A stretch of 52,720 bases of DNA from Caldilineales bacterium. Its GTDB lineage: Bacteria; Chloroflexota; Anaerolineae; Caldilineales; Caldilineaceae. This document shows positions 34,914-43,791 of this stretch, one piece after another. Location of the stretch: positions 1 through 52,720 of the forward strand of contig JAAXGZ010000005.1 of the NCBI GenBank assembly GCA_012271135.1, written 5' to 3'. Every line of letters begins with the position of its first letter. Positions within the stretch are counted from its first letter, which is position 1. A program made the translations under genes and the position numbers. The notes below the pieces were generated by a model. That model ran no database searches. It saw nothing but the letters and a program-made list of their open reading frames with translations, and was not told the DNA's origin.

Positions 34914-35839
34914 GAGGCCCGATTGTCCGTTTCACCCTCGTAGTGCACCCAGCCGCCGCTGAGCCTGAATTGGATCAGGGTGAACACCAGCACGATGACG
35001 AACAGAATCCAGGCCAGGGCCGATGCATATCCCAGCTGCCAGTGGCTGAAGGCCTGGGTAAACAGGTGCAGCACATAGAAGTAGCTGCCGTAGAAGGGTC
35101 CCCCCTGCGTGGAAACATACACAGCCCCGAAGATCTTGAAGGCTGCGATCAATCCCGTGATCAACACAAAAAACAGGGTGGGGCTGAGCAGCGGCAGGGT
35201 AATGTGGCGAAAGCGACGCCCCCGACCCGCGCCATCCACCTTGGCGGCATCGTACATTTCGCCCGGCACATTCTGCAGGCCCGCCAGCAGGATGATCATG
35301 GTGGGACCACCGGCACTCCACAGGGCCAGCAGGATGAAGGTGGGCTTGACCCAGATGCGGGAATTGAACCAGCCCGGGCCTTCGACTTCAAACAGCTTCC
35401 AGAGCCACCCGTTGATCAAACCGTAGTCGGGTTGGAATATGTATAGAAACAGGAAGGTGGCCGACACCACCGGCACGATGGAGGGCAGGTAATAGATGGT
35501 CCGCCATACGGCGCGCCCCGGGATTCTGCGATCCAACAGCAGGGCCAGCATCAGCGACAGGCATACCCCCAAGGGAACCGCCAACCCCACGTAATACAAC
35601 GTGTTCCAGAGCGACAGGCCGAAGAGCTCGTCCCTGGCAAATGCCCTGACGTAATTGGCCAACCCGATCCAGGCCGGCTTCAAGGGAAAGGCATATTCGG
35701 TAAAGCTGAAGTACAGGGACACCAGCATCGGACCTGCCGTGAACAGCAGAAACCCGACAACCCAAGGGGAAATGAGCAAAAATCCCCACAATTCCTCGAC
35801 GCGTGCAACACGGCTGCGCGAACGATAGCGGGCAATCAT
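34910..35839 (-). CDS. Carbohydrate ABC transporter permease, MalF-type (second system)
   Basis: 309 residues from ATG 35839 (a 12-codon longer frame is open). Six membrane segments are visible, with the typical LWGFLLISPWVVGFLLFTAG start, PSIVPVVSATFLFLYIFQ in the middle and the EAA loop YDAAKVDGAGRGRRF near 205. It pairs with the MalG-type permease and the Tat-exported binding protein encoded just upstream. As in the first system, no ATPase is present. Confidence 0.92.
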   Translation of the reverse strand: MIARYRSRSRVARVEELWGFLLISPWVVGFLLFTAGPMLVSLYFSFTEYAFPLKPAWIGLANYVRAFARDELFGLSLWNTLYYVGLAVPLGVCLSLMLALLLDRRIPGRAVWRTIYYLPSIVPVVSATFLFLYIFQPDYGLINGWLWKLFEVEGPGWFNSRIWVKPTFILLALWSAGGPTMIILLAGLQNVPGEMYDAAKVDGAGRGRRFRHITLPLLSPTLFFVLITGLIAAFKIFGAVYVSTQGGPFYGSYFYVLHLFTQAFSHWQLGYASALAWILFVIVLVFTLIQFRLSGGWVHYEGETDNRAS

Positions 35840-35926
35840 CAAGCACCCGAGCAGGGACCGAGGGTCGCTGCGCACCTTGCGGCGGCAGCAACCCTCAACC
35901 GGTGTGGCGAACCAATGGAATGGCGC

Positions 35927-37276
35927 TCAGGCAGCTTCGACGGCCGGCATGTCCAGGATTTCCTGGATTGCCTCCTGCAATCGTTCACACCCCTCCTGGG
36001 CACCGAGCTCGTTGAGATAGATGCCCTCGAGCAATGGCGCCGTAGCCTGGATCACTTCCGAATCACGTCCGTTATGGGGAGCCGGGAAAGGCTTGACATC
36101 CTTGAGAACCTGAAAATGCGGAATGATCAAGGGATCGTTGGCCACACTCGGATCCTCAAACACGTCATACCGCAATCCGGGTTCACCAATGCGGCCGATG
36201 CCCTCGACGCCCACTTCCTGGCTCGACAGATACTTGATCCACTGGAAGGTTTCGTAGGGGTGTTCGCTGGAGCTCCAAATGGGGAAATTGTTGCATCCGG
36301 CAAATCCGCCGCGCTTGCCGGTAGGGCCCTTGGGGCCGGGCACCAGGCTGAAGGTCAGGCCTTCCGGCGTGATGTCCCCCAGATAGGCCCCTTCCCACAC
36401 ACCCGAAAGGGCCGTCGCCAGTTTGCCGGACGACCAAAGCTGCTGCTTGGCCGCGGAATCAGCCATCACCGGCAATGCTTCAACCTCGTGATACATGTCC
36501 TGAATCCACTGCATGCCGGCAACCGCGCCGGGTTCGGCCCAGGTGGCTTGGGAACCGTCTTCGTTCAGAGGCCATCCGTCATGGGCGGAAATCAGCGTGA
36601 GATTGGCCTGGTACCAGGCACCAAACCAAATGCCCCAGCTGTCCGACTTGCCGTCGTCGTCCGTGTCTCGGGTCAACTGGGCCGCGGCGTCTCGCAGGTC
36701 GTCATAGGTCCAGTCCTCCGTAGGCAGATCCACGCCCGCGTCCGCGAAAATTTCGGGCGCAAAGTAGAGGCCGGCGTGACCAGCATGGCCGTTCACGGGC
36801 AGAGCGAAGAGCTTGCCGTTCACCCGGTTGGAACTGAGCGGCCCTTCGATGAAGACGGACAGGTCGTAGTCGTCCAAGGCCACGAACTCGTCCAGTTCCT
36901 GCAACAGTCCGCGGGTGGTGTATTTGCTCATTCCGAAGTGGGAGGCATGTCGGAAAGCGTCGCCTGCGGTCCCGCCCGCGATGCGGGCCATGATGGTTTG
37001 GTCGTAACCCTGCGGGATGACATCCACGGTGACCTGTATGCCTTCCTGTTCCGCATTGAATCGCTCAGCCAATTCCTTGCGGTATTCCAAATCCTGAACC
37101 ACATTGCGGTCGAACATCACGATCTCGACGACCGCTTCATCGGCCGGTGCCATCCCGGCGGCATCACTCGATGGAGCGGCCGGCGTCGCCGGCACACAGG
37201 CCATCAACACCGATGTGGCGCCAACGCCAGCCAATCCGCGCAGGAAGCCGCGCCTTGACATTCTCTTGGTGTTCAT
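35927..37276 (-). CDS. Sugar ABC transporter substrate-binding lipoprotein with Tat-type signal (second system)
   Basis: 449 residues. The N-terminus MNTKRMSRRGFLRGLAGV has a twin-arginine motif (SRRGFLRG), followed by a hydrophobic stretch and lipobox VLMAC, so it is probably exported folded by Tat and lipid-anchored. The family 1 binding-protein fold is indicated by QEGIQVTVDVIPQGYDQTIM, FALPVNGHAGHAGLYFAPEI, and ETFQWIKYLSSQEVG. Tat export of a sugar-binding protein contrasts with the Sec-type signal of the first system. The ligand is unknown. It heads the permease genes and has a -10-like element about 100 bp upstream. Confidence 0.9.
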   Translation of the reverse strand: MNTKRMSRRGFLRGLAGVGATSVLMACVPATPAAPSSDAAGMAPADEAVVEIVMFDRNVVQDLEYRKELAERFNAEQEGIQVTVDVIPQGYDQTIMARIAGGTAGDAFRHASHFGMSKYTTRGLLQELDEFVALDDYDLSVFIEGPLSSNRVNGKLFALPVNGHAGHAGLYFAPEIFADAGVDLPTEDWTYDDLRDAAAQLTRDTDDDGKSDSWGIWFGAWYQANLTLISAHDGWPLNEDGSQATWAEPGAVAGMQWIQDMYHEVEALPVMADSAAKQQLWSSGKLATALSGVWEGAYLGDITPEGLTFSLVPGPKGPTGKRGGFAGCNNFPIWSSSEHPYETFQWIKYLSSQEVGVEGIGRIGEPGLRYDVFEDPSVANDPLIIPHFQVLKDVKPFPAPHNGRDSEVIQATAPLLEGIYLNELGAQEGCERLQEAIQEILDMPAVEAA

Positions 37277-37764
37277 TGCATCTCCCGTAACTTTGAAAGA
37301 ACCGCCCCAGAGGATCGAAGATGCCGAACCTTGCAGTTCAACGACGGCACCGTACAGGCATAAGGCAGTGGTGCATTATGGCAGATCGTCACGACCGCCG
37401 TGCGCGACCTCGGCCGATGACCATGAATCTCAGGCCACGGACAGTGTCGGACGTGCAAGGTTCAGGATTCCGACCGGTTCGCGGACAGGTTCCGGATCCG
37501 CTTGCAGGACCGTCTCAATGATGACCGGCAGAATGGTGAAAATGGGGCCAAGCCAAGAAGCTACAAGAGACTTAACAACGCCGTGGGCATGTGTCGGCAG
37601 GGCGGCAGTACTGGTCCATCCAGACATGGTGCCGCTTCCAGATCAGGTAGCAATGGGCGAGGAGGACGAGCCTAAACGGTGCAAGATGAACCGGCCGCGC
37701 GGCATCCAGGTGGACAAGGCCGGCACCTTTTGCGCGGGCGTTAAGGTGCACCGCGTCCGGGTAC
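37277..37764. other. Gap between cupin gene and binding-protein gene
   Basis: No recognised gene. The part near 37276 should hold the operon promoter (next entry). A minus-strand stretch around 37590-37750 reads somewhat protein-like (HLDAARPVHLAPFRLVLLAH) but has no start or family I know; it could be a gene remnant. Confidence 0.4.
37375..37383 (-). promoter_or_regulatory. Extended -10 element upstream of the second sugar ABC operon
   Basis: TGCCATAAT on the minus strand, -10 CATAAT at 37380-37375, about 100 bp before the binding-protein ATG. No good -35 seen. Confidence 0.3.
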
Positions 37765-38160
37765 TCAGGCAACGTGCGACCGGGGTACCGCCCAGTAGTC
37801 CTCCACACGACGCGCTTCTTCGGCTCCGGGCCATGGTGGCATGGTGATGATGACGAAGCAGAGGTCTTCGTCGCCCGTATTGCGGAACTGGAAGTGCGTT
37901 CCACAATCGATAGTCAGGGCGGTGCCTGCCTCTACGTCAAGTACCGACTCCGTCCCCTCGCGCCGGCGCCAGACCTGACCCGTTCCGGCCAGGCAGTACC
38001 ACGCCTCGTCGACCGTGGTGTGGACGACCGCCATGGAGACGGCATCCCGCGGCAGCGTGCAATGCACCATGCTGCCCTGAGCGACGGCCACCAGTTCGCG
38101 AATCTGCGAACCGTCGGGCGCGACAACCGCCCTGCCGTCCCCGAGACGCATAGTTTGCAT
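37765..38160 (-). CDS. Small single-domain cupin protein
   Basis: 131 residues from ATG 38160. One cupin barrel with a first motif around VVHTTVDEAWYCLAGTGQVW (the usual metal His/Glu are partly replaced: H-T-T-x-D-E-A-W) and a second motif DCGTHFQFRNTGDEDLCFVI. Cupins of this size act as epimerases, isomerases, dioxygenases or binding proteins; no specific reaction can be read. The ATG overlaps a stop codon as TAATG, so a coding frame once ran into it from upstream. It lies between the amidohydrolase gene and the second sugar ABC genes on one strand, suggesting a shared catabolic role. Confidence 0.82.
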   Translation of the reverse strand: MQTMRLGDGRAVVAPDGSQIRELVAVAQGSMVHCTLPRDAVSMAVVHTTVDEAWYCLAGTGQVWRRREGTESVLDVEAGTALTIDCGTHFQFRNTGDEDLCFVIITMPPWPGAEEARRVEDYWAVPRSHVA

Positions 38161-38576
38161 TACACACCCTCCGGCGGAATTACGTGGGGGGCATCCGGAT
38201 CCATCAGCACCGTGGACTCGTGGGAACCGCCGGGGACGCGAAGACCCTGTCCTCCGACGTGGACGAAGTGGGCACCTGACAGGGCGCGTTGGCGTTCGGG
38301 ATGGGCAGGCTGAGACTGAAGTCCACGACAGGAGGCCTGATTGGTTGTTGTGACAAGACCGTTGCAGAGCCGTCTTTTGTGCGTCCAAGGCTGCTGCATC
38401 AACGAGATCGGAATAATGCCACCATAGGGTGCCATTGGTGGTATCAACCCGAAGTCACCGGTTTGGCCCTCGGGCCACGATGGGGTGGTGCAGCCGAGCG
38501 CCATCAAAGGCTCAGGTCTGCCCGTTCGGTGGCCGCGGTGGTCGGCATCCGTTCCCAGACTGCCTGCGCAGTCCAC
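38160..38576 (-). pseudogene. Possible C-terminal remnant of a gene coupled to the cupin gene
   Basis: The open frame ending at 38160 closes with HFVHVGGQGLRVPGGSHEST and ends PDAPHVIPPEGV, which reads like real protein, and its TAA overlaps the cupin ATG. The first 90 codons or so do not look like protein, so the start is probably lost by frameshift or deletion. I do not recognise the family. Confidence 0.3.
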
Positions 38577-38600
38577 CTCAACAGGTCGCCTCTTGACTCT

Positions 38601-39899
38601 TTAGTTCTTTAGTCTTGCAAAGCAGTCATGCTGGTTGCAGTACATCACCCGTTCCGCGTAGGCCATCGCCTCCCGTTCCGACAGGTGTCCCTCGTTGACT
38701 TCCTGCTGGAGGGTGTGGGTTAGCCAGTACCTTGCCTGCATGGCATAGGCATAGGACGCAATCGGCCAGGACGTGTCAGCCCCGAACACGAACACCTTGT
38801 TGGCCGGAACCGAGTGGATGGCGTGGCGCAGGAAGTTCGACGCATCCAACGGATTGATGCTCCAGGCCCAACACATGTCTACATAGGCATTCGGATAGTG
38901 CTTAGCCAGGGCTGCCAACTCCATCGAATACGGATAGGAGTTGTGCATGAGCACAAAGTCCGTGTTCGGATGAGCCGCCAGCAGCCCGCACAGGTGCTCG
39001 CAGGAGATGAAGTTCAGTGGCATGCGGCTGTGGCCGGCGTAGTAACCGGTATGGATCTTGATTGGAAGCGAATGCTCGGAAGCCAGGCTGCTACACACAT
39101 CCAGGAACCAGTCGCCCAGCAGATTGTGTTCCTCGGGGGTCAGCTCCTTGGGTGTTTTCAGGTACCGGTCCAATAGACGGGCCGCGTCATCTCCATCCCT
39201 CTTCTGCCAAGCGAGCGTGCGAACGTAGGCGTGCTGCGTTTTGCAAGCCACTGCCTCCGCCCCAAAACGTTCGAATAGCTTTGCAACTGCGGCCTCGGCC
39301 GACCGCAGATCCGTAACCTCCTCGCCCGTGAGCCGTCCCAGAGCCTCCCTGTCCGGTTTGCCGACCACCAGATCCCACAGCGAAATGTCGTAGAGGTAGA
39401 AGTCCGAATCCTCCTCGTCGGGCACGATTTCCATCGTGAAGTCGTCAATCTGGACGTGATCCAGATGCGCGTCCTCCTGCAGGATTTGCAAGCGGGTTCG
39501 GGTTCGCATCAGCTCGGCATGAGTGCCTTGAGCATCCGTCAGGGTTTCCGGAGTCAACTCCTCCAATCCGTAGAAGTGCTCGGCGGCCAACCGCACCGCC
39601 TCACCGTAGCCGGTGTGCCGGCAATGGCCCCATGCCTCCTCCACAGCGCGGAAGCGTTCCGCGACGGACCCCGCCTCCGGATTGAACATGTCGTCGACAG
39701 CCTTCTGGCTGGCACCGGCCACGACCAAGTCCGCGATCACGTAGTTCTCCAAGAGTGCCCCCAGGATATCCACCTTCTCCGGTGTGAAATCGGTATGGCG
39801 CTGCAGGTGCTCATGGGTATCGCAGAGAGGCGTTTCAAGGACCTGGCGCACAAGATCGGAGTCGCCAAGGGAGGACCAGCAGGAGAGTTTCGGATTCAT
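38601..39899 (-). CDS. Amidohydrolase-family protein (metal-dependent hydrolase, Amidohydro_2-like)
   Basis: 432 residues from ATG 39899. The N-terminal CDTHEHLQRHTDFTP holds the H-x-H-type metal motif of the amidohydrolase superfamily (here H-E-H). Later metal-site-like residues lie in PIKIHTGYYAGHSRMP, TDFVLMHNSYPYSME and VFVFGADTSWP (final Asp), following the TIM-barrel order Lys/His, His, His, Asp. The layout recalls uronate isomerase or Amidohydro_2 enzymes rather than dihydroorotase types. The substrate is unknown. It follows the phosphodiesterase-family gene on the same strand and precedes the cupin and sugar ABC genes. Confidence 0.85.
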   Translation of the reverse strand: MNPKLSCWSSLGDSDLVRQVLETPLCDTHEHLQRHTDFTPEKVDILGALLENYVIADLVVAGASQKAVDDMFNPEAGSVAERFRAVEEAWGHCRHTGYGEAVRLAAEHFYGLEELTPETLTDAQGTHAELMRTRTRLQILQEDAHLDHVQIDDFTMEIVPDEEDSDFYLYDISLWDLVVGKPDREALGRLTGEEVTDLRSAEAAVAKLFERFGAEAVACKTQHAYVRTLAWQKRDGDDAARLLDRYLKTPKELTPEEHNLLGDWFLDVCSSLASEHSLPIKIHTGYYAGHSRMPLNFISCEHLCGLLAAHPNTDFVLMHNSYPYSMELAALAKHYPNAYVDMCWAWSINPLDASNFLRHAIHSVPANKVFVFGADTSWPIASYAYAMQARYWLTHTLQQEVNEGHLSEREAMAYAERVMYCNQHDCFARLKN

Positions 39900-40032
39900 G
39901 GAATTCCTCGGCCCGGTGCGGGCGACTGGTTGCTTGATGTGAACTTGCGACGGGTCGGATTGTTGATCGGAGGCGCATCCTGAGCCGGAGCGGACTACAA
40001 CCCGCCTCAAACCAGGGAAACCCCATGCCAGG

Positions 40033-41994
40033 TTAACTTTCGTCGCTGATAGACATGTTGAAACCTTCCCACAGGTCGCGGACAACCGTGCCCTGGGACT
40101 GCTGTGGCGGTTCTATTCCCATGATGCGGCACAGCGTGGGAACCACGTCCGCCGCATGGATGTATCCCAGCTGATTGGTGTCGCGTTCATAGTCCTGCTT
40201 GAGCCCGGGACCCGCGATCAGGAACGACCCGAAGGTTGACGAAAAACCATTGTCCGTGGGCAGAAAACCGCCGTGGTGGGCACCGAACTCCAAGGGTGCC
40301 CCCGCGTTGCCGCCGCCGACAATGCCCTTCCATTGGGGATAGTAGCCGCTGACGTAGTCGTGTTCGTACACGAAGACCACGTCGCCGCACTGGTCGCCCC
40401 ACTGGCCTAGGATGTAGGCATCCCGCCGGGGTAGGGCCATGGCCATCACCGCTTGTCCAGTCTCCTCGTCCACCCAAGTGCGGAGGGCCGTCAGCAATTC
40501 CCTCTCGATGTCGTTGAACCGATCGGAGCCCCGCTCTGCGTTGATTGTGATGTCAAAACCGCGCCGACGCAGGTATGCCTTGGTGCGTGTCCAGTCGATC
40601 TGGTCGCTCGCCAACCGATCCTGATCCTCCGCCACCGCCGCTTCACCGTCCCGCAACACAAGGAAACCCGAGTCGCAGAGGAACTTGCGTACGTTGACCA
40701 CGCGCACGTCCGGATAGGCCCCGTGGTCGGCCAGCACACCGACGTATACGTCGTCTCCGGCCAGCTCCGCCTGGGTCTCCTGCATCTTGGCGATGATCCC
40801 ATCCCCGATCCGATACGCCTGCCTGAACATCTCCATGTGCTCCTCCTTGCGGGCCGGATCGAAGCCGGGACAGACCGGATCGACATCCGCCAGGTGAATG
40901 TGGTTCAGGTAGTCATACAGGTGCCAGTGGCAGGTGAAGTAGGTGCTGTCCCTCTCCGTCAACATGTAATGGCCCACTTCCGCAAACCAATTGCCCTGAT
41001 ACTCGCACTCCTCCAGGGCCGTGGCAAAGTCGGTCATGCCCGAGGTGTAGGGAATCATCGAGGCATGCTCCTGGTACGGGCCGAACCGCACCCGCAGCAG
41101 ATCCTCCAGTTCCGTATCCCCGTAGCTGTAGCCGTGCACGTGGGTGACCTGGCTGCGGTAGAGCTTGAGGTGGTTGCCCCCGGGGTCCAGTTCCATGACC
41201 TTGAACCGCAAGGCGGCTTCGACATGGCCGTCCGGGATCGCGAAGCTGTCCACCAGCCAGTCCGTCCATTCTCGGACTCCCGACGAGGCCAGGATGCGGC
41301 TTCCGTCCTTCCCGCGCGCCAGATGAACCCGGTCGTACTCCTCGGTGGACGCGGTCACCAACACAGAGTAGCGCTGTGCGGTGTTGCCGAACCTGGACAC
41401 AATCTCGACTTCCGTTTCAAGCGGCGGTTTGTGACTCGCCGGCAGATTGCGCCAGTCGACCGCCATGGTCAGCCCGGAGATGCCCTGGATGCTTCTTGAG
41501 CCGGCCACCGGGGCACCGTCATGGCCGATCATGAAGTCGTCGCTGCCGGCTCCGGTCTCGTAGGCTTGGCAGGCTGCCACCTCAAACTCGGTGTGGGCAT
41601 GGCCCGGATGGCCCAGTCCGTCCAGAATCGTGCTGGTCGCGGCACCCGAAGGGAAGGCCCCCGGGTAGTGCAGGGCCGTACCCTTCAGACCGGCCCGTTC
41701 CAGCGCGTTCCATATGCGGTCGGCCCGATTGCTGCGCCCGTCGAAACTGTCAATGTCCTCACCTGAAGACAAGGTGGTTTCCCATGTGGACACCTGATGG
41801 GTTCCGGTGTGCGCTCCGGTGGACAGTGTGGCCCAGTTGGTGGGCGTCCAGACCGGAAAGGAGCAGAAGGTCTGGTTGTGGGTGCCTTCCGCCATGAGAC
41901 GGGCAAATGCAGGCAGGGAACCCTCCTGGGCGAAGTACCTGACCATGGGCAGAATGAGGCCGTCCATGCCAAATGCATACACTCGTTTCGCCAT
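40033..41994 (-). CDS. Alkaline phosphatase-superfamily phosphodiesterase/nucleotide pyrophosphatase-like protein
   Basis: 653 residues, no signal peptide. The N-terminus VYAFGMDGLILPMVRYF carries the first metal Asp (D11) and FPVWTPTNWATLSTGAHTG the nucleophile Thr region (near residue 50) of the type I phosphodiesterase family. Later metal motifs are visible: GVLADHGAYPDVRVVNV (D-H) and FGAHHGGFLPTDNGF. It would hydrolyse phosphoester or pyrophosphate bonds; the substrate is not predictable. Cytoplasmic location is inferred. It leads a minus-strand run with the amidohydrolase, cupin and ABC transporter. An ATG start at 41994 is followed by MAKRVYAFGMDG, the usual beginning. Confidence 0.85.
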   Translation of the reverse strand: MAKRVYAFGMDGLILPMVRYFAQEGSLPAFARLMAEGTHNQTFCSFPVWTPTNWATLSTGAHTGTHQVSTWETTLSSGEDIDSFDGRSNRADRIWNALERAGLKGTALHYPGAFPSGAATSTILDGLGHPGHAHTEFEVAACQAYETGAGSDDFMIGHDGAPVAGSRSIQGISGLTMAVDWRNLPASHKPPLETEVEIVSRFGNTAQRYSVLVTASTEEYDRVHLARGKDGSRILASSGVREWTDWLVDSFAIPDGHVEAALRFKVMELDPGGNHLKLYRSQVTHVHGYSYGDTELEDLLRVRFGPYQEHASMIPYTSGMTDFATALEECEYQGNWFAEVGHYMLTERDSTYFTCHWHLYDYLNHIHLADVDPVCPGFDPARKEEHMEMFRQAYRIGDGIIAKMQETQAELAGDDVYVGVLADHGAYPDVRVVNVRKFLCDSGFLVLRDGEAAVAEDQDRLASDQIDWTRTKAYLRRRGFDITINAERGSDRFNDIERELLTALRTWVDEETGQAVMAMALPRRDAYILGQWGDQCGDVVFVYEHDYVSGYYPQWKGIVGGGNAGAPLEFGAHHGGFLPTDNGFSSTFGSFLIAGPGLKQDYERDTNQLGYIHAADVVPTLCRIMGIEPPQQSQGTVVRDLWEGFNMSISDES

Positions 41995-42536
41995 GGAGCA
42001 CCTCGCTCATCAATGTCGACAGATCCTGAATCGCTGCTCCGCGGTTCAATTGGCCAACCCGCGGGGGACTTCCCCTTTGGACCCACAGAGCACCTCGTCA
42101 CCATTATCGCTGCCCCTTGGTCCAGCCGAGGCCGACGGTACCATGCAACCACATCCACCGGACCGGCGCAACGAGTCGGATACGGGTGGACTACGCGTCG
42201 GAGCCGGAACTCCCGACATGAGGTCTCCACAATGCCGGAATCCGGTTTGCCAACCGACAGTCAGGCCCTATATCCCAAAGTGCAGCCTGGAATCCGGATC
42301 CGCTGCATGCTGCTCATTGGGTAGCTATACCACCGCCTGCAAGCCACATGCCGTGCCTTTTGAACCCGTTGTGCCGTCTCAAGTTCCCATACCGACAGGT
42401 TTGCTGACACAATGGAGAGGTCCGAAAACCGACACTGTCGGCCACGCCGCCCGCGGTATGGTCGTCTGCAACCAACGATGGCCGCTTGTAGTGGCCGGAC
42501 CGCCCAGTTCCGCCAAACCAAGGAAACAACCCAGCC
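41995..42536. other. Divergent intergenic region
   Basis: Separates the phosphodiesterase-like gene (minus) from the aminotransferase-like gene (plus). No gene or clear promoter pair stands out; both leaders must start here. Confidence 0.45.
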
Positions 42537-43784
42537 GTGCCTCTGCCACTGAACCATGTCCGTAGCCAGTTCCCCTCGCTCCAGGAGCGCTACAACGGCG
42601 CGCCCGCGGTGTTCTGCGACAGTCCGGGCGGATCACAGATGCCTGAATCCGTGGTCATGGCCATGCAGGAATACCTGGGTCGCTTCATGGCCAACACGGG
42701 TGGCCGGTTCGCAACCAGCATCGCCACGGACGAAGTCGTGGCGGAAGCCCATCGGCTGGCTGCCGATTTCATGCACTGCACACCGCAGGAAGTGGTGTTC
42801 GGCGCCAACATGACCAACCTGACCTACCTGATCAGCCGCAGCGTGGGCCGGACCCTGAGCCATGGGGACGAAATCATCGTTTCGGAACTCGATCACGAGG
42901 CCAATATCGCGCCTTGGCTCCAGATGGCCGAGGAGCGCAACCTGGTCGTCCACTGGGCGCGGGTCGACCGGGAAACATGTACGCTGAATTTGACGCAGTT
43001 GCGATCGCTGATTGGTCGGCGCACGCGTCTCATTGCGGTGGGACTGGCCAGCAACTTCTCCGGTTCCATCAACCCCGTGTCCCAAATCGTGGCGTGGGCC
43101 CGTGCCGCAGGCGCCATGGTGTATGTGGACGCGGTGCACTACGCACCCCATGGATTGTTGGACGTGCGCGCGCTGGACTGCGACTTCCTGGTGACCAGTG
43201 CCTACAAGCACTTCGGCCCCCACCTGGGGGTCCTCTACGGGAAGCAACGCCATCTCAATCGGCTGCCGGCCTATCAGGTAAGGGCGCACGACGGGTCGCT
43301 GCCCGGCAAGTTCGAAATCGGCACTTCGAACTTCGAGGCGCTGGCCGGCTTCTGCGCCTGCATCCAGTACATCTCGTCGTTGGCGGCCGGCGATCCCGAA
43401 CTTCTCATCTCCGCATCCCGGCGCGACATGATCGTGGCCGCGCTCGGACTGATCCGGGAGCACGAGCGGAACCTAATGAACCGGTTCCTGGAGGGTCTCC
43501 GCAACCTGGCCGGCTACAGACTCTACGGCCTTGCCTCGGCCACCGACCGGGTACCCACTTTCGCCCTGCGCCGGGAAGGGACCACTCCCAAGCAACTGGC
43601 GGTCCACCTGGCCGAACGCAATATCTTTGCCTGGGACGGCAACTTCTACGCCTTGGCCGTCGCCGAAGCCTTGGGTGTGGAACAGTCCGGGGGCGTACTC
43701 CGTATTGGCTTTGCCCACTACAACACCGAGGGCGAAGTGGATACGGTCCTGGAAGCGCTCGACTCGGTTCGCCCTACGGAATGA
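42537..43784 (+). CDS. Cysteine desulfurase-like class V aminotransferase
   Basis: 415 residues from GTG 42537 (an AAGGA site is about 12 nt upstream). Class V fold: YLGRFMANTGGRFATS, ELDHEANIAPWLQMAEE with the conserved His near residue 123, VYVDAVHYAPHGLLDV (PLP-Asp) and the PLP lysine at residue 224 in VTSAYKHFGPHLGVLYG. The protein fits the cysteine desulfurase-like subfamily named after VC1184, in which desulfurase activity is uncertain. The catalytic Cys loop of IscS/SufS is not obvious. The next gene starts 7 bp after its stop, so the two form an operon. Confidence 0.88.
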   Translation: MPLPLNHVRSQFPSLQERYNGAPAVFCDSPGGSQMPESVVMAMQEYLGRFMANTGGRFATSIATDEVVAEAHRLAADFMHCTPQEVVFGANMTNLTYLISRSVGRTLSHGDEIIVSELDHEANIAPWLQMAEERNLVVHWARVDRETCTLNLTQLRSLIGRRTRLIAVGLASNFSGSINPVSQIVAWARAAGAMVYVDAVHYAPHGLLDVRALDCDFLVTSAYKHFGPHLGVLYGKQRHLNRLPAYQVRAHDGSLPGKFEIGTSNFEALAGFCACIQYISSLAAGDPELLISASRRDMIVAALGLIREHERNLMNRFLEGLRNLAGYRLYGLASATDRVPTFALRREGTTPKQLAVHLAERNIFAWDGNFYALAVAEALGVEQSGGVLRIGFAHYNTEGEVDTVLEALDSVRPTE

Positions 43785-43791
43785 CATCGGC

